26,280 bases of DNA from assembly GCF_018372875.1 (NCBI RefSeq), contig NZ_JAHAIF010000039.1, forward strand, positions 1 through 26,280. Direction: 5' to 3'. Each line of letters opens with the position of its first letter. Position 1 is the stretch's first letter. Source of the stretch: Clostridium sp. (lineage in GTDB: Bacteria > Bacillota > Clostridia > Clostridiales > Clostridiaceae). Below, one piece after another: positions 1 through 7,979 of this stretch. A model generated the notes under the pieces. That model did not search any database, was not told where the DNA came from, and saw only the letters and a program-made list of their open reading frames with translations. Both the position numbers and the translations under genes were made by a program.

Positions 1-48
1 TGTGTTTAAGTACAAATAATATCTAAAGGTTATTCGTAAAATAGGAAA

Positions 49-98
49 AAAGGAGCTGTCGCTAACGGATTTTATTCCGCTAATGCGACAGCTCCTTT
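49..98 (-). terminator. Intrinsic terminator of the MBL lipoprotein gene
   Basis: A 14-bp perfect stem (49-62 with 85-98, core GGAGCTGTCGC) surrounds a smaller CGGA/TCCG stem. On the minus strand it ends in a run of six T. It overlaps the stop codon of the minus-strand gene at 97-99. The plus-strand side is also T-rich, so it may work both ways. Confidence 0.85.
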
Positions 99-966
99 AT
101 TTCTTCTTTACAATATTTGTACCATCTGAGGATAATACTATATCTCCATCTTTATCGTTTCTATATACGGTAAGTTTGTATTTCTTTATAAGGTCTAATG
201 TTTCTTTATGAGGATGACCATATGTGTTATCTTCAGCAAGTTGAATAACTCCTATAGAAGGATTAACAGCTTTTAGGAAGGCTTCAGATGTTGATGTTGA
301 AGAGCCATGATGGCCAAATTTTAATACATCAGCACTAACATCATATCCTTTTTTAAGTATTTCTTTTTCTACTTCTGCTTCAGCATCACCAGTAAATAAG
401 AATGATGTTTTTCCAAACTCAATTTTCATCACTGGAGAGTAGTTATTAAAGTCTTGTTGGGAACCTTTCTTATATTCAGCTTTAATAGGTGAAAAAACAG
501 ATACTTTAGTTCCTTCCCCTAAATCAATAGAATTAGTTCCTTCTTTTATTACATTAATTTTTAAGTTTTTCTTTTTTAAAGCTTTAATCATATTTTCATA
601 AGCTTTAGTTGTATGAGTAACTTTAGGTGAATAAAATGCACCAATCTCATATTTGTTAATTACATCATCAAGATTGCCAATATGGTCTTCATGAGGGTGA
701 GTTGCAATTACATAATCAATTTTTTTTAGGTTTAATGAATCTAAGTAGTTAAGTAACATGTCTTTACTTTTTCCAGGGCCAGCATCTATAAGCATATTTT
801 TATTATTTACTTGTATTAAAATGGAGTCTCCTTGACCTACGTTTATATAGTGTACGGTCATTTCTCCTGCAGTCTGTTTTATAGATTCATTTTGAGTTTC
901 ACAGCCTAATAAGAAAAGCGAAAAAAAGCTTAAAATAATAGCTATGATAGAAAGTTTTTTCTTCAT
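97..966 (-). CDS. ComEC-type metallo-beta-lactamase-fold lipoprotein
   Basis: This 289-residue protein is a predicted secreted, lipid-anchored hydrolase. Residues 1-22 form a lipoprotein signal peptide: a KKK start, a hydrophobic stretch and the lipobox LLGC with the lipid-bearing Cys at 22. The rest is a single metallo-beta-lactamase domain like the C-terminal domain of ComEC/Rec2. The metal-binding motif HPHEDH lies at 90-95, a TGDAE motif supplies a further acidic ligand, and GHHGSS follows. There are no membrane segments besides the signal, so this is the free-standing form, not the DNA-uptake channel. Family members are reported as nucleases or phosphodiesterases; the substrate cannot be read from the sequence. 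A GGAGG ribosome binding site precedes the ATG. It is monocistronic and divergent from the acyltransferase gene. The family call is firm and the function open. Confidence 0.9.
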   Translation of the reverse strand: MKKKLSIIAIILSFFSLFLLGCETQNESIKQTAGEMTVHYINVGQGDSILIQVNNKNMLIDAGPGKSKDMLLNYLDSLNLKKIDYVIATHPHEDHIGNLDDVINKYEIGAFYSPKVTHTTKAYENMIKALKKKNLKINVIKEGTNSIDLGEGTKVSVFSPIKAEYKKGSQQDFNNYSPVMKIEFGKTSFLFTGDAEAEVEKEILKKGYDVSADVLKFGHHGSSTSTSEAFLKAVNPSIGVIQLAEDNTYGHPHKETLDLIKKYKLTVYRNDKDGDIVLSSDGTNIVKKK

Positions 967-1100
967 ATAAATAACCTCCTCCTTTGTATAATATACTTTA
1001 GTGTAACACCAAAAGTTATTATAATAAAGAAAAATGATTACATTGCATAATAAAAATTTTAAGGATATAATTATTTTAATCTAGGAGAGAAGGTGGAAAA

Positions 1101-1811
1101 ATGAAATATATAAAGTATGTACGTTATGTTATTTATATGCTTATTATGAGACTAAAAGGAATTAAGAGGGCTTATATAGAAAAGTTCAAGGGGGAAGAGG
1201 AAGCTTGGAAATATGCTCAAGAAGTTTTTAGAAAATGGACTTATTTTACTATAAATATAATAGGAATGGAAATTGAAGTAGAAGGATATGATAATATTCC
1301 AGATAAAACATGTGTGTTTATGGGGAATCACCAAAGTATATTAGACATACCAGTTATGAGATATTCAACTCAAAGAACTTTAGATTTTGTGGCTAAGAAA
1401 GAATTAGCCAAAGCACCTCTTATTGGATATTGGATTACTCATGTAAAGAGCGTAACAATAGATAGGGATAATGTAAGAGAAGGAATGAAGGCAATCAATC
1501 AAGCTGTGAATAATATAAAAGATGGATATAATTTTACTATTTTTCCAGAGGGGACAAGAAGCAAAGATGGTAAAATACATGAGTTTAAAAGGGGGAGTAT
1601 TAAAATAGCAACAAAATCTAAGGCGCCAATAGTTCCTGTTGCAATAAAAGGTACATCTGCTTGTTTTGAAGATAGTAAAGAATTTGTACCTGGAAAAGTT
1701 AAAGTTATTTTTGGGGAAGCTATAGAAACTGAAAATATTTCTAAGGAAGTAGAAAAAGAATTAATGTTAAAAGTAGAAGAAAGTGTGCGTAATTTATATG
1801 CAAAAATATAA
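1101..1811 (+). CDS. plsC: 1-acyl-sn-glycerol-3-phosphate acyltransferase (PlsC family)
   Basis: The 236-residue protein is predicted to acylate lysophosphatidic acid to phosphatidic acid at the cytoplasmic membrane, the second acylation of phospholipid synthesis. The family motifs are present in order: NHQSILD (the catalytic H-X4-D), FPEGTRS (glycerol-phosphate binding) and PIVPVAIKG. The length is typical. A basic N-terminus with a short hydrophobic segment near residues 5-18 could associate with the membrane. A GAGAAGGTGG ribosome binding site precedes the ATG. It stands alone, divergent from the MBL lipoprotein gene. Several PlsC paralogues are usual in clostridia, so the acyl donor and exact substrate are not fixed by this evidence. 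Confidence 0.9.
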   Translation: MKYIKYVRYVIYMLIMRLKGIKRAYIEKFKGEEEAWKYAQEVFRKWTYFTINIIGMEIEVEGYDNIPDKTCVFMGNHQSILDIPVMRYSTQRTLDFVAKKELAKAPLIGYWITHVKSVTIDRDNVREGMKAINQAVNNIKDGYNFTIFPEGTRSKDGKIHEFKRGSIKIATKSKAPIVPVAIKGTSACFEDSKEFVPGKVKVIFGEAIETENISKEVEKELMLKVEESVRNLYAKI

Positions 1812-1838
1812 AAAAAGTTCGTGTTAAACAATTACATT

Positions 1839-1883
1839 CACAAGAAATGCAAATTTGAATATTTCAAAATTGCATTTCTTGTG
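1839..1883. promoter_or_regulatory. Long palindrome against a TATAAT box, upstream of the P-loop gene
   Basis: The arms CACAAGAAATGCAA (1839-1852) and TTGCATTTCTTGTG (1870-1883) are perfect complements. Inside them TTTGAA and TTCAAA pair as well, giving a 20-bp stem plus one A/A mismatch and a 3-base loop. TATAAT at 1885-1890 follows directly, so the palindrome occupies the -35 and spacer region. There is no T-run, which argues against a terminator. An operator for an unknown regulator is my inference; a terminator for the preceding gene is the alternative. Confidence 0.6.
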
Positions 1884-1962
1884 TTATAATCATATCAATA
1901 CTGGCTTATAAAGTAAAAAATGCAATTTCATAAATATAAAAAATTCATTAGGGGGCATAGGA

Positions 1963-3714
1963 ATGAGAAAAGAATTTTCAATGAGCAATGATAAAGTAAT
2001 AATCAACTTTACAGCAAAGTACTGTAAAACCTTTGAGATGTTACTTGAAAGTGAAGGGTTTAGAAGAGTAATTGATGTATATCTAAAGAAATCAGAGAAG
2101 AAAAATACTCTTGCCTTTAGATACGTAAAGAAGACATTAGGCACAGATGATATAGCAGAGTTAAGAAAAGATATAATTAAAGTTTTTAAGTGCTTAACAG
2201 TAATGAGTGCAAGAGAAATAAGTGAAAGTAATCCTAAGTACGTAGAGCTTTTAGCAGATAAGGATGAATTTGTAGCTTTAGTAGAAGACCTATACCTTTT
2301 CTGGAGAAGATTAGAAAGATATACATTAATTCATACAGGTTCAATAGAACATGGACTAGCAGCAGTTAGTTTTACAGAGGCAAATGCAGAGTTTTCTAAG
2401 CTAGTGCTAAAGTTATATAGAAAAGTAGAGAAGAATGTTATAGGAGAAGAACCACAAGTATTTAGACAAATTCCAGCTGGTGGTAACTCTTGTATTAAGA
2501 TTGGTATGATGATGTGGCCAATACCTAGAGGGTATGAAGCTATAGAATATGTCCCTTTTATTGATTCAATACTTTTAGAAACACCATTTATTACTTATCC
2601 AAAGAGATCTACAAGAGATGGAATGTTTACTGAAGTATTTGAAAATCCACTACAAGATGCAAATATTAATAGTGACCATTGGTTCTGTTATCCAGCAAAA
2701 ATTGGAGAGTCTCTAGCGTATGTATATTTCCATAGAGATTACATGGAACATGGAATAACTCTATGTAACTTATTTGAAATGGCTAGAAAAGAAGAGTGTA
2801 GAGGTAGAAAGCCTGATATAGTTTATGTATTTGGGGCAACTGATGATAATGAAGAGTTAAAGACAGTATTCTATGAAGACAAGAAGAATGATATAATGCT
2901 TGGATATGTTAATCACTCAGATAAGATAGATTACTTTGGATATATGAAAAAGATGTGTTTAACATTGCACAACTTAAGAATGATAAGAAAAGGATATTTA
3001 CCAATCCATGGGGCAATGGTTAATATTCAACTTAAGGATGGTAACACAGCAAATGTTGTTATAATGGGAGACAGTGGTGCTGGTAAGTCAGAAAGTATAG
3101 AAGCATTTAGATCATTAAGTGAAGATTATATTTCTAATATGACTATATTATTTGACGATATGGGTACATTTAAGCTTGAAGATAATAAGATTGTTGGTTA
3201 TGGTACAGAAATAGGTGCTTTTGTAAGGCTTGATGATTTAGATCAAGGATATGCATTTAAAGAAATGGATAGAAGTATATTCATGAATCCAGATAAGACT
3301 AATGCTAGATTAGTAATGCCAATAACTCCATATAAGGAAGTTGTTAAAGGATACAACGTAGACTTCTTCTTCTATGCAAATAATTATACAAAGGTTGAAG
3401 AGGGAGAACATTCATTAGAATACTTTAAGACTCCAGAGGATGCAATTAAAGTATTTAGAGCAGGAGCAAGAATGGCTAAGGGAACTACAACAGAAACAGG
3501 TTTAGTAGAATCATTCTTTGCAAATCCATTTGGTCCAGCACAAAAAGTTGAAGAAACTGATGCTTTAATTAAGGAATACTTTGAAGCTATGTTTAACATT
3601 GGTGTAAAAGTAGGACAAATAAAAACATGCCTTGGAGTAAGAGGCCTAGAAAAGAACGGACCAAGAAACGCTGCCATAGAATTGTTTGAAGAAATAAAAG
3701 AGTTTGAAAGATAG
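1963..3714 (+). CDS. P-loop protein with an HPr-kinase/PEPCK-like motif, function unknown
   Basis: This 583-residue soluble protein has a clear nucleotide-binding motif, GDSGAGKSE, at about 369-377, followed by a strand ending in ILFDDMG near 400 that could be the Walker B acid. The combination GxSGxGKSE is the form seen in HPr kinase/phosphorylase; PEP carboxykinases of the same fold have GKTT instead. The N-terminal 340 residues match no domain I recognise. There is no signal peptide or membrane segment. The ATG at 1963 sits 7 bases after GGGGG; a second in-frame ATG at 1981 lacks a comparable site. Codon use looks cleaner than in neighbouring genes, which may mean good expression. It is monocistronic, with a palindrome in front and a strong terminator behind. 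I infer an ATP-dependent kinase or ATPase; an annotation as PEP carboxykinase would be doubtful. Confidence 0.75.
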   Translation: MRKEFSMSNDKVIINFTAKYCKTFEMLLESEGFRRVIDVYLKKSEKKNTLAFRYVKKTLGTDDIAELRKDIIKVFKCLTVMSAREISESNPKYVELLADKDEFVALVEDLYLFWRRLERYTLIHTGSIEHGLAAVSFTEANAEFSKLVLKLYRKVEKNVIGEEPQVFRQIPAGGNSCIKIGMMMWPIPRGYEAIEYVPFIDSILLETPFITYPKRSTRDGMFTEVFENPLQDANINSDHWFCYPAKIGESLAYVYFHRDYMEHGITLCNLFEMARKEECRGRKPDIVYVFGATDDNEELKTVFYEDKKNDIMLGYVNHSDKIDYFGYMKKMCLTLHNLRMIRKGYLPIHGAMVNIQLKDGNTANVVIMGDSGAGKSESIEAFRSLSEDYISNMTILFDDMGTFKLEDNKIVGYGTEIGAFVRLDDLDQGYAFKEMDRSIFMNPDKTNARLVMPITPYKEVVKGYNVDFFFYANNYTKVEEGEHSLEYFKTPEDAIKVFRAGARMAKGTTTETGLVESFFANPFGPAQKVEETDALIKEYFEAMFNIGVKVGQIKTCLGVRGLEKNGPRNAAIELFEEIKEFER

Positions 3715-3717
3715 TAT

Positions 3718-3755
3718 AAAAGAGCCGGTGCTAAATAATTAGCACCGGCTCTTTT
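3718..3755 (+). terminator. Bidirectional intrinsic terminator
   Basis: A stem of about 16 bp, AAAGAGCCGGTGCTAA paired with its complement, is closed by an ATAA loop and followed by TTTT. It lies between the P-loop gene and the convergent CmpB-family gene and also has a T-run on the minus strand, so it can serve both. Confidence 0.9.
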
Positions 3756-3775
3756 AGGTAAATAAATTTAGTAAA

Positions 3776-4366
3776 TTATTTTTTAAATCTATTAAATAAT
3801 AATAGTGTTCCAAGTTGTATGTTTAAATCAAATTTTTTAGGGGTTACAAGTTTTGAAATTGTATGTGAAACATCAAATATAAGTAAAATAAATAGTAAAT
3901 AAAATAATGCAGTACTAAGAAGTGGAGTAATAGATGTTACATTATATTTTACTAGTGGATGAATTATCTTTACTACACCTACAGAGGTTATACCCCACAT
4001 AATAGAAAAGTATAAGCATATTCTACCGTGTATATTAAATGGATCATCAGTGTAATCCCAGTACTTTGTCTTAAATAACTTTTCTAATATGTATCCAGTT
4101 AGGTATTCTATAGTGGAGATAACAATGGTAGCTACTATTAATAATAATGGAAGAGTGACATTTATGTTATCTAATACAATTACCATGGAAGAAATACATA
4201 TTCCGTAAATAGGACAAAGAGGACCATGCAAAAAGCCTCTATTAACGAACTTTTTTTGATTTTTATATGCGTATAAAACTTCAACACACCAACCTAAGAA
4301 AGAGTAAATAATAAAATAAAAAAATAAATTATAAAAATTATATGATATCAAATTTTGAATATTCAT
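3776..4366 (-). CDS. CmpB-type putative ABC-transporter membrane protein (PF06541 family)
   Basis: A 196-residue integral membrane protein with about five to six hydrophobic segments. The N-terminal part carries the family hallmark: FLGWCVEVLYA, then a charged loop, RGFLHGPLCPIYG and a second membrane segment. Further on, EYLTGYILEKLF and WDYTDDPFNIHGRICL also match this family. Despite the name (putative ABC transporter type IV) no ATPase lies nearby and the role is unknown. I placed the start at 4366 because GGAGGATA stands directly upstream of that ATG; an in-frame ATG 13 codons earlier has no ribosome binding site. It is convergent with the P-loop gene and ends at the shared terminator. 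Confidence 0.85.
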   Translation of the reverse strand: MNIQNLISYNFYNLFFYFIIYSFLGWCVEVLYAYKNQKKFVNRGFLHGPLCPIYGICISSMVIVLDNINVTLPLLLIVATIVISTIEYLTGYILEKLFKTKYWDYTDDPFNIHGRICLYFSIMWGITSVGVVKIIHPLVKYNVTSITPLLSTALFYLLFILLIFDVSHTISKLVTPKKFDLNIQLGTLLLFNRFKK

Positions 4367-4450
4367 ATTATCCTCCTTTCTTTTAAATAAATTATATAAT
4401 AACAATATTAATAGAATATTAAATATAAGCTTAAAATTATCTTAAACATT

Positions 4451-4494
4451 AAAAAAGTGACTTCGTCACGCTTTAGTGAAGAAGTCACTTTTTT
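4451..4494 (-). terminator. Intrinsic terminator of the DUF378 gene
   Basis: The arms AAAAAAGTGACTTC and GAAGTCACTTTTTT pair perfectly over 14 bp. The A-run and T-run on either side make it usable on both strands. It lies 45 bases past the minus-strand DUF378 stop codon. Confidence 0.85.
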
Positions 4495-4538
4495 TAACCA
4501 TACCACAGTTTTCTAAACTTTGTGTTGTATTAGGAAGA

Positions 4539-4745
4539 CTACTCTACACTCTTATATTGACTCTTTGCAAAGAAAGAGATTGCATATAATCCTGCAATAC
4601 CAACTAGACCGTATATTATTCTACTAAATGCGGTCATTTCTCCAAATAGAGCTGCGACTAAATCAAATTCAAAGAAACCAATAAGTCCCCAGTTTACAGC
4701 TCCTATTATTACTAATGTTAGAGCTATTGTATCTAATATTTTCAT
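4539..4745 (-). CDS. DUF378 small membrane protein
   Basis: The 68-residue protein has two membrane segments (about 5-27 and 38-60) joined by a short acidic loop. The family signature GAVNWGLIGFFEFDLVAALFG is obvious in the first half, and the second half (RIIYGLVGIAGLYAI) also fits DUF378 (YuzA-like). Its function is not known in any organism I can name. A GGAGTG ribosome binding site precedes the ATG. It is a single gene with its own terminator and an inverted repeat directly upstream. Confidence 0.9.
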   Translation of the reverse strand: MKILDTIALTLVIIGAVNWGLIGFFEFDLVAALFGEMTAFSRIIYGLVGIAGLYAISFFAKSQYKSVE

Positions 4746-4758
4746 AAAAACACACTCC

Positions 4759-4793
4759 TTTTATGGTTTACGATATATAGTTTAACCATAAAA
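4759..4793. repeat. 10-bp inverted repeat in the DUF378 leader
   Basis: TTTTATGGTT (4759-4768) and AACCATAAAA (4784-4793) are perfect complements around a 15-base loop. On the minus strand the proximal arm runs into the AAAAGGAGTG ribosome binding site of the DUF378 gene. It may be an operator or a translational hairpin. Confidence 0.5.
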
Positions 4794-4824
4794 AAAGGTT
4801 TTATTCTAAGAGTTAATTTAACAA

Positions 4825-4850
4825 AAAAACTCGCTTGTTAGCGAGTTTTT
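4825..4850 (-). terminator. Intrinsic terminator of the Lrp-family gene
   Basis: AAAAACTCGC and GCGAGTTTTT pair perfectly over 10 bp around the loop TTGTTA, 6 bases past the stop codon of the minus-strand regulator gene. Confidence 0.85.
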
Positions 4851-4855
4851 CTATA

Positions 4856-5323
4856 TTAAAGAGTTATATTTCTATCAATTGGTTGAGAAAGAGATATAAA
4901 TGTATCAGTTCTTTGAATACCATCAATATTATTTATTTTTTCTAGCAAAGTATTTTGTAAATCTGCTATATTTTTTGAAATGACTTTTGCAAACATTGAA
5001 TAGTCACCTGTTGTTAAATGCAATTCTACAACTTCGTTTATCTTCTTCATTTCTTCAAAAACGTAAGGGAAAGAAGAAGTCTTATCTACATATATACCAA
5101 CAAAGCAACATACATCATATCCTAGTTTTGCAAGGTCTAGTAGAATTCTTGAACCTTTGATAATTCCCATGTCCTCCATCTTTTTCATTCTGACATGTAT
5201 AGTTCCTCCACTAACATGACATATTCTTGCGATTTCTAGGTATGGTGTTCTACAATCTTTTATAAGTAACTCTAATATTTGAAGATCTAATTCGTCTAAT
5301 TGGAGATTGGGATTTAATGCCAT
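4856..5323 (-). CDS. Lrp/AsnC family transcriptional regulator
   Basis: This 155-residue protein has the two-part Lrp layout. Residues about 9-60 form the N-terminal winged helix-turn-helix (LDELDLQILELL, then EIARICHVSGGTIHVRMKKME), and residues about 75-150 form the ligand-binding RAM domain with the typical TTGDYSMFAKV segment. Members bind DNA as dimers or octamers and respond to amino acids. The CHVSGGTIHVR recognition helix and its PYLEIAR context resemble a subset also common in Bacteroidetes. A GAGGTGG site precedes the ATG. It is transcribed away from the small membrane protein gene; the 248-base AT-rich spacer is the likely site of autoregulation, but I could not pick out a clear operator. 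The ligand is unknown. Confidence 0.92.
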   Translation of the reverse strand: MALNPNLQLDELDLQILELLIKDCRTPYLEIARICHVSGGTIHVRMKKMEDMGIIKGSRILLDLAKLGYDVCCFVGIYVDKTSSFPYVFEEMKKINEVVELHLTTGDYSMFAKVISKNIADLQNTLLEKINNIDGIQRTDTFISLSQPIDRNITL

Positions 5324-5571
5324 ATTGCCACCTCATTTTAATTCATATATTATTAATTTCTATTTTATCAAAAATTACATAATTTTTAAAGGAAAAATTA
5401 TAGAAATGCAAAAAATGACAATTAAAATTAAAACTTTATCAAGATATTATCAAAAAATAAATATTTTAGCAATGTGATATAAGAATTATTATATATAATA
5501 ATTCTACTTGAAAAACTGTTCATTTTACTCTAATATTATTAGTATAGTTAAAGTTAAGGAGGATGTGACGG

Positions 5572-5904
5572 ATGGTAAATTTTTTAATATCAGCATTATA
5601 TTTGGTAATCATGTTTGCTGTACTATTAGGAATTATAATGCTATGTAAGAAATGGGTATTTACAAAGATTAGAATAAATAAATTTATACCACTTGCTGTA
5701 GCAATTATAGGTTTTATTATACAGTTATTTGTTAAACCAGAAGGAATGGCAATACAAATGGTAGTTATGGTTATAACAGTTATTTCTTTTTTCTGGTTTA
5801 TGGATATTCAGCAAACTGGAGGTCCAAAGAAGTCTAACGAAAAGAAAATAGTAATAAAGCCTAAGGCTAAACCAAATAGATTAAAAAATCAAAAAAATGG
5901 TTAA
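5572..5904 (+). CDS. Small membrane protein of unknown function
   Basis: The 110-residue protein has three hydrophobic segments (about 4-26, 38-55 and 60-77), then a charged, Lys-rich tail of about 30 residues (KKSNEKKIVIKPKAKPNRLK) that would lie in the cytoplasm if the positive-inside rule holds. I do not recognise a family. A strong AAGGAGG site lies 11 bases upstream of the ATG. It is monocistronic with its own terminator, and divergent from the Lrp-type regulator, so control by that regulator is possible but not shown. Confidence 0.8.
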   Translation: MVNFLISALYLVIMFAVLLGIIMLCKKWVFTKIRINKFIPLAVAIIGFIIQLFVKPEGMAIQMVVMVITVISFFWFMDIQQTGGPKKSNEKKIVIKPKAKPNRLKNQKNG

Positions 5905-5910
5905 AATATA

Positions 5911-5937
5911 AAATCCCTAAAATTAGGGATTTTTTGT
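5911..5937 (+). terminator. Intrinsic terminator of the small membrane protein gene
   Basis: AAATCCCTA (5911-5919) pairs with TAGGGATTT (5924-5932) around an AAAT loop and is followed by a long T-rich stretch. Confidence 0.85.
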
Positions 5938-5985
5938 TTTTCAGAAATTATAAAATAAAACAAAATAAACATTCACTAAACTTGT

Positions 5986-6978
5986 TTATTTTTCAATAAA
6001 GATTGGGGAGCTTATGGAAAGTCTATTGTCTTGCTGCCAAATTCTAATTAAATACCAACTCTCACCTTCAATATGTTTATGATCATACAAATATTTTATA
6101 GAATTAAGATTAATATTTTCAATTTTTTTAACTATAGTACTTTTATTTGTAATTATTTCAATAGATTTTATTTTGTTATTTTTATCTTCAGCAAATATCA
6201 TAAATCGTAATGTGTCATCCTTAAGGATAATTTCAGTTCCCATCATAGAATCGTTTATAGTGAAATACATTTGGAGAGTTCTTGATTCTGTAGAAAAAGT
6301 TCTTCTTTCTCTAAATGCATCTATAAGTTCATCTTTTTTTAGTTCATAAGCTAATATTCCTGTAAGATTATCACTATCACCAAAATTAAGTCTATGATTA
6401 TCCTGACTATTTATAGCACCAAGTTTCCAACCTTTATCAAGAAGAGAATAGTAATATTTATCGTGACGAATATATTTATTAGGATAAGATCCATTTCCAA
6501 CCTCTATAGATGTTATCATTTTATTTAAAACTTCATTATAAACTAAGGAAGTAATGTTTCTATGTGGATGATTAATAGTGACAATAGCTTCAGGGTTATT
6601 TAACATCCATAGAATTAGTAAATTTATATCCTTAATTATCCCTTTAAAGTATGTGTTAGAATTAATTATATTAAAATCACCATATAGAGAAGTTTTTGTT
6701 TCAAAACCAACCATTGGTAAGAATGAATCATTTTTTTTTGCAAATCTTTCTGCCATTGCATTTGTTACATTCCATTTTGATATTTCTTTATTATTCCAAT
6801 ATAAATCTTTGCCTAAGTAGGAATTGTGATCAGTTATTATCATAAAATCTATTTCGGTGTTTTTACCGTATTCATAGGCATCATTAGGGGTGCCACGACC
6901 AGTAGAAAAAGCCGTATGGCAATGTGGAATTCCATAAAAGCATTTCAATATTTTATTCTTTTTTTTACTTTTTCCCAA
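5986..6978 (-). CDS. PHP-domain metal-dependent phosphoesterase (CehA/McbA-like)
   Basis: The 330-residue protein has an N-terminal PHP domain with its metal-binding motifs in order: HCHTAFSTGRGTP near residue 19, TDHNS near 50, VGFET near 93, NHPH near 138 and NSQDNH near 191. Residues beyond about 220 form a C-terminal beta-rich extension, as in CehA/McbA-type metallohydrolases. No signal peptide is present; the N-terminus is Lys-rich. The start codon is TTG at 6978, chosen because GAGGG lies 7 bases upstream and the PHP domain begins soon after; no ATG or GTG with a better site is available. The substrate is unknown. It is divergent from the S1-domain gene with overlapping promoters. Confidence 0.85.
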   Translation of the reverse strand: MGKSKKKNKILKCFYGIPHCHTAFSTGRGTPNDAYEYGKNTEIDFMIITDHNSYLGKDLYWNNKEISKWNVTNAMAERFAKKNDSFLPMVGFETKTSLYGDFNIINSNTYFKGIIKDINLLILWMLNNPEAIVTINHPHRNITSLVYNEVLNKMITSIEVGNGSYPNKYIRHDKYYYSLLDKGWKLGAINSQDNHRLNFGDSDNLTGILAYELKKDELIDAFRERRTFSTESRTLQMYFTINDSMMGTEIILKDDTLRFMIFAEDKNNKIKSIEIITNKSTIVKKIENINLNSIKYLYDHKHIEGESWYLIRIWQQDNRLSISSPIFIEK

Positions 6979-7003
6979 ACCCGTTCCCTCTTAAAAAATG
7001 TTT

Positions 7004-7020
7004 ACTATAATATATATAGT
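7004..7020. promoter_or_regulatory. Overlapping divergent -10 boxes
   Basis: The near-palindrome ACTATAATATATATAGT contains TATAAT (7006-7011) on the plus strand and a TATTAT on the minus strand. It lies between the PHP gene and the S1-domain gene and probably carries the -10 elements of both. Confidence 0.45.
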
Positions 7021-7104
7021 GCTTAAAGGTATGAAATGATGACAATAATCAATAGTAATGATAAAATAAGTAGAATACAAAAGGAAAAGGTAGGAGATTT
7101 ATCT

Positions 7105-7938
7105 ATGATTTATATTGGAGAAGATAATAGGTTAAAAGTAGATAGAAAAGTTGAATTTGGTTTTTATTTAACTGATGGTAACGGAAATGATATTCTATTA
7201 CCAAATAATTTAATATTAAATGAACAAATAGAAGTAGGAGAAGAAGTAGAAGTATTTGTATATAGAGATTCTAAGGATAGGCCAATTGCAACTATGAAAA
7301 AGCCATTGATAAAGGTGGGAGATGTTGCCTATTTAGAAATAGTTGGTCAAAGTTCATTTGGAGCTTTTGCAAATATGGGATTAGATAGAGATATATTTAT
7401 ACCAATTAAAGAACAAAAGTTTAAGTTGGTAACAGGTAAGAAGTACTTGTTATATGCATATCTAGATAAAACTAATAGATTAGCAGCAACTACATATGTT
7501 GATCCTTATATAGAAAAAGGTGAAGGATTTAAAGTTGGTGATGAAGTAGAAGTTATAGCCTACGGAAAAGGTGGAGAAAAGACAATAAGGGTAGCTATTG
7601 ATGGTAAATATGAAGCTATAATTTTAGGAAATGAACATTTTACAGATATATATCCAGGGGATAAGTTTAAAGGTAGAATTAAAAGAATATATGAAGATGG
7701 TATAATTGGTATAACTAATAGAAAGAAGAGACTTGATGAAAGAGAAATTCTAAAGGAATCTATAGTAAGCTATTTACTTGAAAATGATGGATATATGCCT
7801 TTTAATGATAAGAGCGCTCCTGAATTAATAAAAGAAACTTTCCATACATCTAAGAACTATTTTAAGATGGCACTTGGTGGCTTAATGAAAGAAGGAAGAA
7901 TAGAGCAAAATAGTGAAGGAACAAAATTAATTAAATAG
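7105..7938 (+). CDS. CvfB-like S1 RNA-binding protein
   Basis: With the start used here the protein has 277 residues. It shows the CvfB/YitL arrangement: repeated S1-like OB folds (VGDVAYLEIVGQSSFGAF, VGDEVEVIAYG, YPGDKFKGRIKRIYEDGI) and a C-terminal winged helix (about 215-277, YFKMALGGLMKEGRIE). In staphylococci CvfB affects virulence gene expression, and the family binds RNA. I chose the ATG at 7105 because AGGAG lies 8 bases upstream and the homologous region begins there; an in-frame ATG at 7036 would add 23 residues with only a weak site (AAAGG). It is monocistronic, with a terminator 11 bases after the stop codon. Confidence 0.88.
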   Translation: MIYIGEDNRLKVDRKVEFGFYLTDGNGNDILLPNNLILNEQIEVGEEVEVFVYRDSKDRPIATMKKPLIKVGDVAYLEIVGQSSFGAFANMGLDRDIFIPIKEQKFKLVTGKKYLLYAYLDKTNRLAATTYVDPYIEKGEGFKVGDEVEVIAYGKGGEKTIRVAIDGKYEAIILGNEHFTDIYPGDKFKGRIKRIYEDGIIGITNRKKRLDEREILKESIVSYLLENDGYMPFNDKSAPELIKETFHTSKNYFKMALGGLMKEGRIEQNSEGTKLIK

Positions 7939-7949
7939 ATTTAGTTATT

Positions 7950-7979
7950 AGAGAAATCTTAATTAGGTTTCTCTTTTTT
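7950..7979 (+). terminator. Intrinsic terminator of the S1-domain gene
   Basis: AGAGAAATCT pairs with AGGTTTCTCT (one T/G wobble) around a 5-base loop and is followed by five to six T. Confidence 0.85.

Noticed and set aside
1..48. Possible end of a plus-strand gene at the left edge
   Set aside because: The 48 bases are too few to show coding character.
1963..3714. Annotation as phosphoenolpyruvate carboxykinase
   Set aside because: Only the P-loop region is alike; it has GKSE where PEPCK has GKTT, and I see none of the other PEPCK active-site motifs.
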